NCBI RefSeq assembly: GCF_003339815.1
Contig: NZ_PPTT01000016.1
Span: forward strand, 27,957 to 91,956
Source: Eggerthella sinensis
GTDB taxonomy: Bacteria > Actinomycetota > Coriobacteriia > Coriobacteriales > Eggerthellaceae
DNA length: 64,000 nt
Direction of reading: 5' to 3'
The notes under the pieces are model-generated. The model was not told the DNA's origin, did not search any database, and saw only the letters and a program-made list of their open reading frames with translations. Every line of letters begins with the position of its first letter. Position 1 is the first letter of the stretch. This document shows, one piece after another, positions 39,191 through 47,519 of this stretch. Both the position numbers and the translations under genes were made by a program.

Positions 39191-40706
39191 ATGATCGATC
39201 ATTTCCGTGAAAACCTGGTGGCCCATTGGCGCGAGACCGTCGGCTTCGCGCTGTTTCTCGCGTGGGTGTACTGCGCCCTGTTCGGCTGCGGGCTGTCCTC
39301 GGCCACGGAGCCCATCGCCTGCGTGCCGACCACCTACCACCTCGAGCGCATCTGGCTCATGTGCGGCCTGTTCGAGGCGCTCGGCGGCGTTGCCGGCATG
39401 CTGATCGCGCGCAAGGTGCCCGCGGCCGACCGGCTGCTGCAGAGCGGCCGGCTCCTCACGGCCGCGGCGGCGCTCGCCGCGGCGGGGAACTTCTTCATCT
39501 GGCTCGCCTGGTCCGACCGCATGCTGCTGTTCGACGAGGTGTTCATAGCCGGAAGCGCCCTGAGCGGCATCGCCATCGTGCTGTTCACCGTCATCTGGAG
39601 CGCACGGCTGCGCGCGCTCAACGAGGCGCGGCTCGAGTTCGTCATCCCCTGCGCGTTCACCGTCTCGTTTCTGCTGTACTTCGTCATCCTGCTCACGAAG
39701 GAGAGCGGCCTCATCGTGCTGCTGCTCGTGGCCGCCATGTGCTTCGGGTCCATGTACTTCGCGCGCAGCGATGAAGCCCCCCCCCCCCGACGCCGCTGCG
39801 GAGGGACGCGCAGCGGGTCGTCGCGGGCTGCGGTCGTTCACGTTGCTCGCCTTCGCCTCGTGGGTGCAGATCGCGTTCTTCCGCGTCATCTCGACGCCCG
39901 CGCTGTCGGGCAACCGGTTCACCCACTACCTCATCCCCTTCTCGTTCGCCTGCGCGATGTCGCTCGCCATGCTGTTGCTGTGCATGCGCATGTCGCGCTA
40001 CATGAACGTGTCGCTGGCGTACCGATGGAGCCTGCCGCTGTTCATGCTGAGCTACGTGCCCATCATCCTCGATTACAGCAACGCCAACCTGCGCATCCTG
40101 GCCTACGCCATCAACTTCCTCGGCATGTTCGGCGTGCAGTTCGGGTGCTGGATCGGCGCGTGCAAGTACCTGCGCCGCCGAGGCGGCAGCACGGTTGACC
40201 TGTTCAGCCGCTATGCGCTCGGCGAGGGCGCGGGCATCTTCGCGGGCAGCCTGGGCGGCCTGTTCGCCGTGAAGCTACTCGACGCGCAGGGTATCATGGT
40301 GCTGTCGTTCGCGCTCATGTCGCTCGTGGTGTTCGTGGCCATGGCCACGGGCTTCAACCCGAACTGGGTGTTCCACCGCACCCACCCTCCGCGCCGCCGA
40401 GCGAACGCGGGGCCGGGGGCCGACGCCACCCCGCGCGCCGAGCTCGAGGCCATCTTCCTGCGCGAGGCCGTGGCCCTGCAGGGACGCTTCGGCCTCACCG
40501 AGCGCGAGACCGACGTGGCCGCGCTGCTGCTGGCCGGACGCAGCCGCCCGTTCATCCGCGACGAGCTGACGGTGTCCATCAACACGGTGAGCTCGCACGT
40601 GCGCAGCATCTTCTCGAAATGCGGCGTGCACTCGCAGCAGGAGCTCATCGACCTTGCCCGCAACGACGAGGGCGAGCAAGGCGGTGCGCAGGGCGCGCCG
40701 GCGTGA
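39191..40706 (+). CDS. Membrane LuxR regulator 1, frameshifted at a 12-C tract
   Basis: Expected protein of about 504 aa: ten or so membrane helices, then a LuxR helix-turn-helix (LTERETDVAALLLAGRSRPF, SINTVSSHVRSIFSKCGVHS). In this sequence the frame from ATG 39191 (GAGGGAGGG upstream) passes 39777-39788, twelve C, into a wrong frame that ends at 40198; the second half continues in another frame from about 39771. Removing one C or adding two restores a single frame, which aligns with the intact paralogue at 50863-52401. Likely phase variation or an assembly error. It is divergent from mopB1 and so probably controls it. Confidence 0.8.
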
Positions 40707-40716
40707 GTCCCGGGGG

Positions 40717-40738
40717 GCACGGGCGCGTGCGCCCGTGC
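40717..40738 (+). terminator. Hairpin after LuxR1
   Basis: GCACGGGC / GCCCGTGC, 8 bp, loop GCGTGC, 10 bp past the stop, then a pyrimidine-rich CTTCTTCTCC tail. Confidence 0.55.
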
Positions 40739-40858
40739 GCGCGTGCTTCTTCTCCCCTTCCACCTTCCACCAGGTTTTCATTGTGGTTTCCCGTCGTCTT
40801 TCCTATCATGGGAGGCAGAAGCGGCGGCGCGTCAAGACGAGGCAAGCGAGGTGTTTCC

Positions 40859-41281
40859 ATGGGTGAGCAAGCGAAGGAAGCGGTCAGGCTGTATGCGAAG
40901 GGATGCACGTGCGCGCAATCGGTGCTCGTGCCCTTCGCCGACGAGCTCGGCTTGGACGAGGAGGGGGCCCTGAAGATGGCCGAGGGGTACGGCGGCGGGT
41001 TCGCCGCCACCCAGGAGATGTGCGGGGCGATGGTTGCCGCCACCGCCATCATCAGCCATCGGTACAGCACCGGCGTGCCGGGCGACCTCGAGGGCCGCGC
41101 CGTGGTGTTCGGCAAGGTGCGCGCGGCTCTGGGCGAGTTCGAGCAGAAGTACCACGGCGTCACGTGCTTCGACGTGCTCCGAGGAGAGCCGCCCGTGCCG
41201 TTCAAGTGCGCCGAGAAGGTGAAGAACGCCGCCCTCATCGTGGAAAAGATGCAGAAAGCGAGCGAAGAGCCGGCTTCGTAG
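40859..41281 (+). CDS. C_GCAxxG_C_C family redox protein
   Basis: 140 aa. It has CTCAQSVL near the N-terminus, EMCGAM in the middle, a Cys in GVTCFDVL and FKCAEKVKNA at the end, the spaced Cys set of this predicted redox-active family. No signal peptide. Cofactor and role are not established for the family. ATG 40859 has GAGG upstream. It sits between LuxR1 and LuxR3, so it may belong to the regulon of one of them; that is only positional. Confidence 0.82.
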   Translation: MGEQAKEAVRLYAKGCTCAQSVLVPFADELGLDEEGALKMAEGYGGGFAATQEMCGAMVAATAIISHRYSTGVPGDLEGRAVVFGKVRAALGEFEQKYHGVTCFDVLRGEPPVPFKCAEKVKNAALIVEKMQKASEEPAS

Positions 41282-41307
41282 CAAAAAGCCCGCGAAGGCC
41301 CGCACCG

Positions 41308-42780
41308 CTACCCGCGGTCGAGGGGGACGCGCTCGAGAAGGTCGAGCAGCTCCTGCTTTGAATGGATCTTGAGCTTGCGGTAGATGCTCTTGCTGTGCGA
41401 GCGGACGGTGTTCTCGGAGATGAACAGCTGCTTGGCGATGCTGGGGACGTCGCGTCCCCTCGCCAGCACCAACAGGATGTCCCGCTCGCGCTTCGTCAGC
41501 CCTGCCTCTTCGGCTACGATCGCGCAACGCTGCGCCACTTCGTCGACGACGGCAGTCGCCGCGACGGACGCCTGCGCACCGCCGTCCCGTTCTGCGGTGG
41601 CGGGCGCGCGCCCCTCCCCGTTGCGTTTGCGCGCTTGGATCGCCGCGTACGACATGGCCAGGATGTAGAACACCACGAGCACGACGACCGGGAGCGTGGC
41701 CGCGCCGAAGCTGCGCGGATGGTACACCCATGCGCCCAACGCCGTGGCTCCTGCGAACACGAAGTACGTCACCCCCGCAAACGCCCCGTACACGTGCGGC
41801 GACCAGAGCCCTCGACTCCGCGCGATGGAGACGCTCGTCGACATCATGAACACCGCCACGAACGAGAACAGCACGTAGGCGAGCGTGGCCACGGCGAGCG
41901 CGAGCGGCTCGCCTACGATGGAAAGCGCCAGAAGCGCGGTGACGATGATGGGGAAGAACATGCGGTACAGTCCCAGGATGCCGAGCTTCCCGAACGCCGT
42001 GCGCTCGCTGCGCGGGGAGCACCAGGCCGCGTACAGAGCCAACGAGACGACGATGATGCATCCGCTGGCCACGATGTTCACCAGATCGGAATTCTCGATC
42101 CCGTCGAGCGTGATGGTGCGCGTCAAGGCCACCGCGAACGCGATGGCGCACACGCAGAGAAGCGGGCTGCCCACCTCCTTCGCCAAGCCGCGCACGCCTT
42201 CCGCGCGGCCGCCGGGTTGCGGGCCTTCGACGCCGGGATCGTCTGGCGCGCGCAGCGCGAGCGCGCTCAGAACGGTCGCAGCGACCACGAGGAGCGGGAA
42301 CGCCGCCTGCAGGTTTCCGCCAAGGAGCGCGGACAACGCCAGGTACTCCCCCGATCCCAGGGCGAGGGAGAGCAGGAGCGTCTTGGTCATGCCGTTGAAC
42401 GACAGCCGCGAGAGGATATCCTGCCACACAAGCGAGAACAGGCCGTACCCGACCCCCGCCGCCGAAGACGACAGCACCACGAAGAGCACGCGGGAAACGC
42501 CCTCGACCGAGGTGTAGAGCAGCGCGAAGCCGCCGAGCAGACACGCGGCCGCCACCGCGGCCACCGCGGCGACGAAACGCCGGGAGGGCCGCGTGCGCTT
42601 CAGCAAGGCCAGGCACAGCGTCATCCCGAGCGCGATCGACAAGGGGATCGACCAGCATTTCAAGATATCCGAAAGCTCCAGCCGGGTGAGCGCTCCCAAG
42701 GGAAGCCCTCCCCAAATGGTGAGCACTCCGATCAGCAGCACCGACGACAAGCCCAGGCATCTGATCGCGCGATCCTTCAC
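41308..42780 (-). CDS. Membrane LuxR regulator 3
   Basis: 490 aa, about 12 hydrophobic helices then a LuxR helix-turn-helix (LTKRERDILLVLARGRDVPS, SENTVRSHSKSIYRKLKIHS). Same family layout as LuxR1 and LuxR2 but more distant. The GTG at 42780 has AGGAGG 6 nt upstream. It is divergent from the Tat-exported Old Yellow Enzyme, with a perfect 17-bp palindrome between. That enzyme is the likely target; effector unknown. Confidence 0.88.
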   Translation of the reverse strand: MKDRAIRCLGLSSVLLIGVLTIWGGLPLGALTRLELSDILKCWSIPLSIALGMTLCLALLKRTRPSRRFVAAVAAVAAACLLGGFALLYTSVEGVSRVLFVVLSSSAAGVGYGLFSLVWQDILSRLSFNGMTKTLLLSLALGSGEYLALSALLGGNLQAAFPLLVVAATVLSALALRAPDDPGVEGPQPGGRAEGVRGLAKEVGSPLLCVCAIAFAVALTRTITLDGIENSDLVNIVASGCIIVVSLALYAAWCSPRSERTAFGKLGILGLYRMFFPIIVTALLALSIVGEPLALAVATLAYVLFSFVAVFMMSTSVSIARSRGLWSPHVYGAFAGVTYFVFAGATALGAWVYHPRSFGAATLPVVVLVVFYILAMSYAAIQARKRNGEGRAPATAERDGGAQASVAATAVVDEVAQRCAIVAEEAGLTKRERDILLVLARGRDVPSIAKQLFISENTVRSHSKSIYRKLKIHSKQELLDLLERVPLDRG

Positions 42781-42931
42781 GCTACCCTCCTCATCCCCAG
42801 CGCGCGACCTCACGGCGTTCGATGCCGCGCGCCAAGCAAACCTTCCCCGTCTCCTTCTTCCGGCTTATTGTAATCGTTGTTCTCGAAATCGCCCGTGCCA
42901 TGTGGCAATTCCCAACCCGCTTTCCGCTATT

Positions 42932-42948
42932 TCACATGCCGCATGTGA
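42932..42948. promoter_or_regulatory. Perfect 17-bp palindrome, probable LuxR3 operator
   Basis: TCACATGC-C-GCATGTGA between LuxR3 and the OYE gene. It keeps the TCAC-N9-GTGA frame of the module 1 and 2 operators with a different core. A near-palindrome TGCCATGTGGCA lies at 42896-42907. Confidence 0.7.
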
Positions 42949-43077
42949 GGCGTTTCCGCCTTACGTCGCGTAGCCTTTCCCTCATCGCCGAAGGGAGGCG
43001 AGGCGCCGCGAGCGAACGGCAACCAGACGATGTACACGCAGGACGCGGCGCGCACGGGAAACAATCAGGAGGAGAAC

Positions 43078-45312
43078 ATGGAAACGCAGATATCGAGAAG
43101 AAGCTTCTTGACCGGGCTCGGCGCAGCGGGCATCGCGGTTGCGGGAGCCGGGCTCGCGGGATGCGCGCCGAGCGCCGCACCCGCGACGAAGGCCGCGGAT
43201 GGCGCGGACGCGGCAGGATCGGCGGCCGCAGGCTCAGCGGGCGAATCCGAGCTCATCCCGGCCGCGTACGTGAACCCGCAGGACTACGACTACCGCCAGA
43301 GCACGACCGATTTCTCCACGCTGTTCTCGCCGGTGAAGATAGGATCCATCGAGTCGAGCCACCGCATGATCAAGTCGGCGGCGGGGTCGGCCACCTACCT
43401 GGGCGGGCTCACCGACGAATTCTTCCAGTACTACGTGAACCTCGCGAAGGGCGGCGTCGAGCTCATCTGGGTCGAAGGCGAGCTCGAATCGCTCGTCACC
43501 GGGGAGACCGCCGACGCGGACGCCGAGAGCTTCTGCACGCGCCTCGTGGACGAATGCGCCAAGCACGGCGCCTCGCTCGGGTTGCAGTGGGCGCATTTCG
43601 GACCCGACGTGGCCGAACTCTCCGTCGACGAGATCGTCGCCGTCGAGGACATCGCCGTGAATCTCGCGCAGACCATCCAGCGCTTCGGCTTCAAGGGGCT
43701 CGAGATCAACGCCGCCGGCTTCAACATAGGCGAGCACTTCCTGTCGCGCTACCACAACACGCGCACGGACCAGTACGGCATCGGCAGCCTCGAGAACCGC
43801 GCCCGGTTCATCACCGAATGCATCGAGAAGATCAAGCAGGCGTGCGGCGACGACTTCGTCGTGCAGATGCTCATCGACTGCGTCGAGGAGAACGACAACC
43901 TCACCAACAACGCCACGCTCATGGACCTCGACAACACGCTGACCTCGCCAAGCAACCTCGTCATCACCATCGAGGAAGGCATCGAGTTCGCGAAGCTGTT
44001 CGAGGCTGCCGGCTGCGACTCCATGCATCTGCGGCTCGGGCCGTTGGGCAACCATCCCTGCCAGTTCGCGAGCGATCTGTACTTCTTGCTCTACGGCATC
44101 GAGGGTGCCACGGGCTACGGCACGCAATGGGACTTCAAGCGCCACTTCCAGGGTTCGCTCATCGCCGACCATAGCGGCGCGGGCATGCTCATCGACGTCG
44201 TCGCGCGCTACAAGGAGGCCGTCTCCATCCCCTGCGGCACCGTCACGTACATGGACCCGGCGCACGCGCCCGACTTCTTCGAACAGGCGCTCGCCGACGG
44301 CAAAGTGGACTTCTACATGATGACCCGGCCTTTGACCGTGGACAACGAGTACGTGTCCAAGCTGCGCGACGGCCGCGCCGACGAGATAGCCCCCTGCACG
44401 CGCTGCCTGCACTGCCACATCGGCAGCAACGAGCTGAACCGCAAGATGGGCTACTGCCGCGTGAATGCGCTCACCCAGCGCGTTATGACCGAGAACGGGC
44501 CGGCCACCTACGAGCTCGAGCCCGCCTCGTCGCCTAAGAAGGTCATGGTGGTAGGCGGCGGCCCCGCCGGCATGGAGGCCGCGCGCATCGCTGCTGCACG
44601 CGGGCACGAGGTGTCGCTCTACGAGAAGAGCGGCACGCTCGGCGGCCTCCTGTCGTTTGCGAGCATGGTGAAGGGACCCCACGAGAACCTCGACGATCTC
44701 ACCGCTTACCTCAAGCGCCAGCTCGAAGTCACGGGCGTGCAGGTGACCACCGGCAAGGAGGTCGACCGGGCGTTCATCGAGTCCGAGGCCCCCGACGCCG
44801 TCATCCTCGCCGTGGGCGGCGTGCGCGACAAGGCCGACATTCCCGGCGACGCGCCCGTCATCGACTTCGATTCCTTCATGGCCGCCGAGATGGGCGATAA
44901 CGTGATCGTGCACGGCTCGAACGCCCAGGCCTTCGACTGCGCGCTGTGGCTCACCGTGCGCAAGAAGCGCGTCACCATCGTCACGCCCCACGCCAACGAA
45001 GAGCTCGACATGCAGCAGTCGCAGCACGCCATCCGCTTCATGACCACGGCGCTGTACGCCCTCGGCGTGAAGGTGTGGCCGGGCGCGTCCATCAAAGACG
45101 CCAAGGACGGCAAGGCCGTCATCGCCACCGAGGTGGGCACCGAAGTGACCGTGGACTGCGACGCCATCGTCGACGGCGCCGAGATGACGCCGAACGCATC
45201 TTTGCTCGACGGGCTCTCGGTCGCGGAGACCTACGCCATCGGCGACTGCAACGAACCGTTCAACATCGCGCTGGCCATCCGCGCCGGCAACGACGTCGGT
45301 CGCGCGATCTAA
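43078..45312 (+). CDS. Tat-exported Old Yellow Enzyme-type oxidoreductase (OYE-FeS-FAD/NAD fusion)
   Basis: 744 aa. Tat motif SRRSFLTG (Arg7-Arg8) and lipobox LAGC (Cys29). TIM barrel OYE domain about residues 75-430 (LEINAAGFNIGEHFLSRYHN), then Cys440-x2-Cys443-x2-Cys446-x13-Cys460 for [4Fe-4S], then a Rossmann domain with VMVVGGGPAGMEAA. The layout is that of 2,4-dienoyl-CoA reductase and BaiCD/BaiH, but those are cytoplasmic; a lipoprotein version is unusual because NAD(P)H is not expected outside. ATG 43078 has AGGAGG upstream. Divergent from LuxR3. Confidence 0.9.
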   Translation: METQISRRSFLTGLGAAGIAVAGAGLAGCAPSAAPATKAADGADAAGSAAAGSAGESELIPAAYVNPQDYDYRQSTTDFSTLFSPVKIGSIESSHRMIKSAAGSATYLGGLTDEFFQYYVNLAKGGVELIWVEGELESLVTGETADADAESFCTRLVDECAKHGASLGLQWAHFGPDVAELSVDEIVAVEDIAVNLAQTIQRFGFKGLEINAAGFNIGEHFLSRYHNTRTDQYGIGSLENRARFITECIEKIKQACGDDFVVQMLIDCVEENDNLTNNATLMDLDNTLTSPSNLVITIEEGIEFAKLFEAAGCDSMHLRLGPLGNHPCQFASDLYFLLYGIEGATGYGTQWDFKRHFQGSLIADHSGAGMLIDVVARYKEAVSIPCGTVTYMDPAHAPDFFEQALADGKVDFYMMTRPLTVDNEYVSKLRDGRADEIAPCTRCLHCHIGSNELNRKMGYCRVNALTQRVMTENGPATYELEPASSPKKVMVVGGGPAGMEAARIAAARGHEVSLYEKSGTLGGLLSFASMVKGPHENLDDLTAYLKRQLEVTGVQVTTGKEVDRAFIESEAPDAVILAVGGVRDKADIPGDAPVIDFDSFMAAEMGDNVIVHGSNAQAFDCALWLTVRKKRVTIVTPHANEELDMQQSQHAIRFMTTALYALGVKVWPGASIKDAKDGKAVIATEVGTEVTVDCDAIVDGAEMTPNASLLDGLSVAETYAIGDCNEPFNIALAIRAGNDVGRAI

Positions 45313-45333
45313 ACGCCGCCGCGCGCACGAAAC

Positions 45334-45362
45334 GATGAGGGGCGCATCGCGCGCCCCTCATC
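45334..45362. terminator. Hairpin between OYE and torD2
   Basis: Perfect 12-bp stem GATGAGGGGCGC / GCGCCCCTCATC, loop 5 nt, between two converging genes. No T-run. Confidence 0.65.
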
Positions 45363-45371
45363 CCCCTCCGT

Positions 45372-46001
45372 TCAGGCGGCGACGGCCTTAACGGCCCGCG
45401 CCGCCAGAGTGCATACGCCAGCATAGAAATCGTCGTCGGCGCGCGCGGCGTAGCGCGCTGCCGCGGCGAACCAGCCGGCGGCGTGCTCGCAAGCGAACTG
45501 CCGCAGCAGGAAGGCCGCCCTGCGAGCTGCGGCAGGATCTTCCGCGTCGGCGGCAGCGGCATCGGCGAGCGAAGCCATGAACGCGAGCTCGGCGACCATC
45601 GAATCGGGCTTCAGCGTCTTGACGGCCAAATCGAAGCCCCCGACGTCGCGGTGCTCGAAGCCCGCAACCCTATAGCACGCCAGCACATGATCGGCCCGCG
45701 CACCGCCGGCGGGCGCGTACCTCAGGCGTCCGCCCTCCTCCACCGCGCCCCGCACGGTGCTCTCACACAGCGGCAGGAAGAAGGGGCTCGCCGACACGAA
45801 GAACCGGTCGTAATAGCGCTGTCGAAGCGCCGCGTCGGCCCTCGCCCCGTCGAACCGCGCCTCGCCCACTGCCTGCGCCGCGCGGCGCACGCCGTCGACG
45901 ACCTCCTCGACCGGCTCGTTCGCCAAGGCCTCGACGCAAGCGCGGGCGATGACGGCGAATCCTCGGCATGCGTCCGCCGACAACGGCTCCTCCTCGTTCA
46001 T
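45372..46001 (-). CDS. TorD/DmsD-family chaperone, module 2
   Basis: 209 aa, all-helical, paralogue of the module 1 chaperone (RQRYYDRFFVSASPFFLPL; LKPDSMVAELAFMASL). Last gene of mopB2-nrfC2-nrfD2-torD2, 16 bp after nrfD2. It is expected to bind the Tat signal of MopB2. Confidence 0.85.
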   Translation of the reverse strand: MNEEEPLSADACRGFAVIARACVEALANEPVEEVVDGVRRAAQAVGEARFDGARADAALRQRYYDRFFVSASPFFLPLCESTVRGAVEEGGRLRYAPAGGARADHVLACYRVAGFEHRDVGGFDLAVKTLKPDSMVAELAFMASLADAAAADAEDPAAARRAAFLLRQFACEHAAGWFAAAARYAARADDDFYAGVCTLAARAVKAVAA

Positions 46002-46017
46002 CTTCGAACCCCTTCCC

Positions 46018-46878
46018 TTAGGCGAACAGCGGCACAGCCGCCATCACGACGACGTAGCGGAACGCAAGTCCTCCGACGAGGATGCAGATCCATTCGACGG
46101 GACCCATCCAGCCGGGTGCCGCTTCGCCTCGCTTGCCGCGCACGACGGCCAGCGCGCAGGGCACCGCCAATCCCACGACCACCACGCCGCCCCAGAACGC
46201 TGCCGCGTACACGCCCGTCAGCAGCTGGGCCACAGAAGCCGCCGCGGACAGGGCGGCACTGCCCTGCGTCGCCGACACCACGGCAAGAAGGGCGACGACC
46301 AGCAGCGCCTCGACCACGGGGAGCACGATGCCCGCCTTGCCCATCCACGCGGGCGCGGCTTGGCCGTCTGCACCCGCGATGCGCGCGGCTAGGCCGTATG
46401 CCGCATAGCCCGTGTAAGCGGCCGACACCGCGAACGCGGCCGGCAGCACGGCGAGGTTCCACAGAGGGAACGCCGGAGCGGTGCTCAGCAGCACGCCCGT
46501 GTACAGCGACACGCCCACGCCCAGCGCCGACCCGACGAGCTCGAGGGCGCGCGGCGGGTCCTTGCGCAGCGCCAGCAGCACGAGGCAGGCGAACGCCGAC
46601 GCCAGGAACAGGCTGATCAGCACCACGCCCCACGTCATCACCGACCCGAAGTTGCCCAGCAAGTTGAGGTAGCGCAACGGGTTCAGCAGCCCGCCGCGAG
46701 CGTCCACCGCCAGGATGAGCGCGCCGAGCGCCACGGCGACGAACGCCGTCCCTATGCCGACCAGCTTAACCTTGCGCGCTGCTGCGCCCCTGCCGCCGGC
46801 CAGCACCGTGAACACGAACGCCCACGCACCCAATCCGGCGAAGAACAGGTCGCAGGCGACGATACCGTCCCACACCAT
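46018..46878 (-). CDS. NrfD-like membrane subunit, module 2
   Basis: 286 aa with about eight hydrophobic helices (VWDGIVACDLFFAGLGAWAF first). Paralogue of the module 1 anchor. Its ATG overlaps the nrfC2 stop by one base (TAATG). It should oxidise menaquinol at the membrane and send electrons to NrfC2. Confidence 0.88.
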   Translation of the reverse strand: MVWDGIVACDLFFAGLGAWAFVFTVLAGGRGAAARKVKLVGIGTAFVAVALGALILAVDARGGLLNPLRYLNLLGNFGSVMTWGVVLISLFLASAFACLVLLALRKDPPRALELVGSALGVGVSLYTGVLLSTAPAFPLWNLAVLPAAFAVSAAYTGYAAYGLAARIAGADGQAAPAWMGKAGIVLPVVEALLVVALLAVVSATQGSAALSAAASVAQLLTGVYAAAFWGGVVVVGLAVPCALAVVRGKRGEAAPGWMGPVEWICILVGGLAFRYVVVMAAVPLFA

Positions 46879-47507
46879 TACAGCCTCCCCTCGTACGGCG
46901 TTTTCACGTTGCCGCCCTTGTGCACGGCGGACACGCGCTCCATCGCCATCGTCTTGTCCAAGCCCAGGTAGTGCACCGACGGGTTCATGCCCATATCGTC
47001 GAGCAGCACGCCCGCGTCGTCCGCCGCGGCCAGCCGCTTCGATACGTCGCTGTCGGGATCGTTCAGATCGCCGAACACGCGCGCATGGGTCACGCACGTC
47101 CCGGCGCACGCCGGCAGCAACCCGTTGGCCGTGCGGTGGTGGCAGAACGTGCACTTATGCACGTCGCCCGTCTCCTCGTTGGCGTAGCGCACGCCGAAAG
47201 GGCATGCGGCCATGCAGTACTTGCAGCCGATGCACTTATCGACGTCGATCTGCACCGAGCCGTCCGCATCCACGTAGCTGGCACCCGTCGGGCACACGTG
47301 CACGCACGCGGGGTTCGCGCAATGGTTGCACAGCTTCGGCAGATTGGCGCGGCGGATGCGTCCTCCGTCGTCCACGTCCCAGCTTTCCACCCACGTGTTG
47401 AATTTCGTCAACGGCACGTCGTTCTCCTGCTTGCAGGCCACCGCGCACGCGTTGCAGCCGATGCAGAGCGCGAGGTCGACGACCATACCCAGTCTCTGTT
47501 CGCTCAT
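46878..47507 (-). CDS. NrfC-like four-cluster ferredoxin subunit, module 2
   Basis: 209 aa, four [4Fe-4S] motifs (CIGCNACAVAC, CNHCANPACVHVC, CIGCKYCMAAC, CTFCH...CAGTC). It starts 12 nt after the mopB2 stop. Close paralogue of the module 1 subunit, so the two modules may exchange parts, though the catalytic subunits differ at the metal ligand. Confidence 0.92.
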   Translation of the reverse strand: MSEQRLGMVVDLALCIGCNACAVACKQENDVPLTKFNTWVESWDVDDGGRIRRANLPKLCNHCANPACVHVCPTGASYVDADGSVQIDVDKCIGCKYCMAACPFGVRYANEETGDVHKCTFCHHRTANGLLPACAGTCVTHARVFGDLNDPDSDVSKRLAAADDAGVLLDDMGMNPSVHYLGLDKTMAMERVSAVHKGGNVKTPYEGRL

Positions 47508-47519
47508 GGGAGCTCCTCC

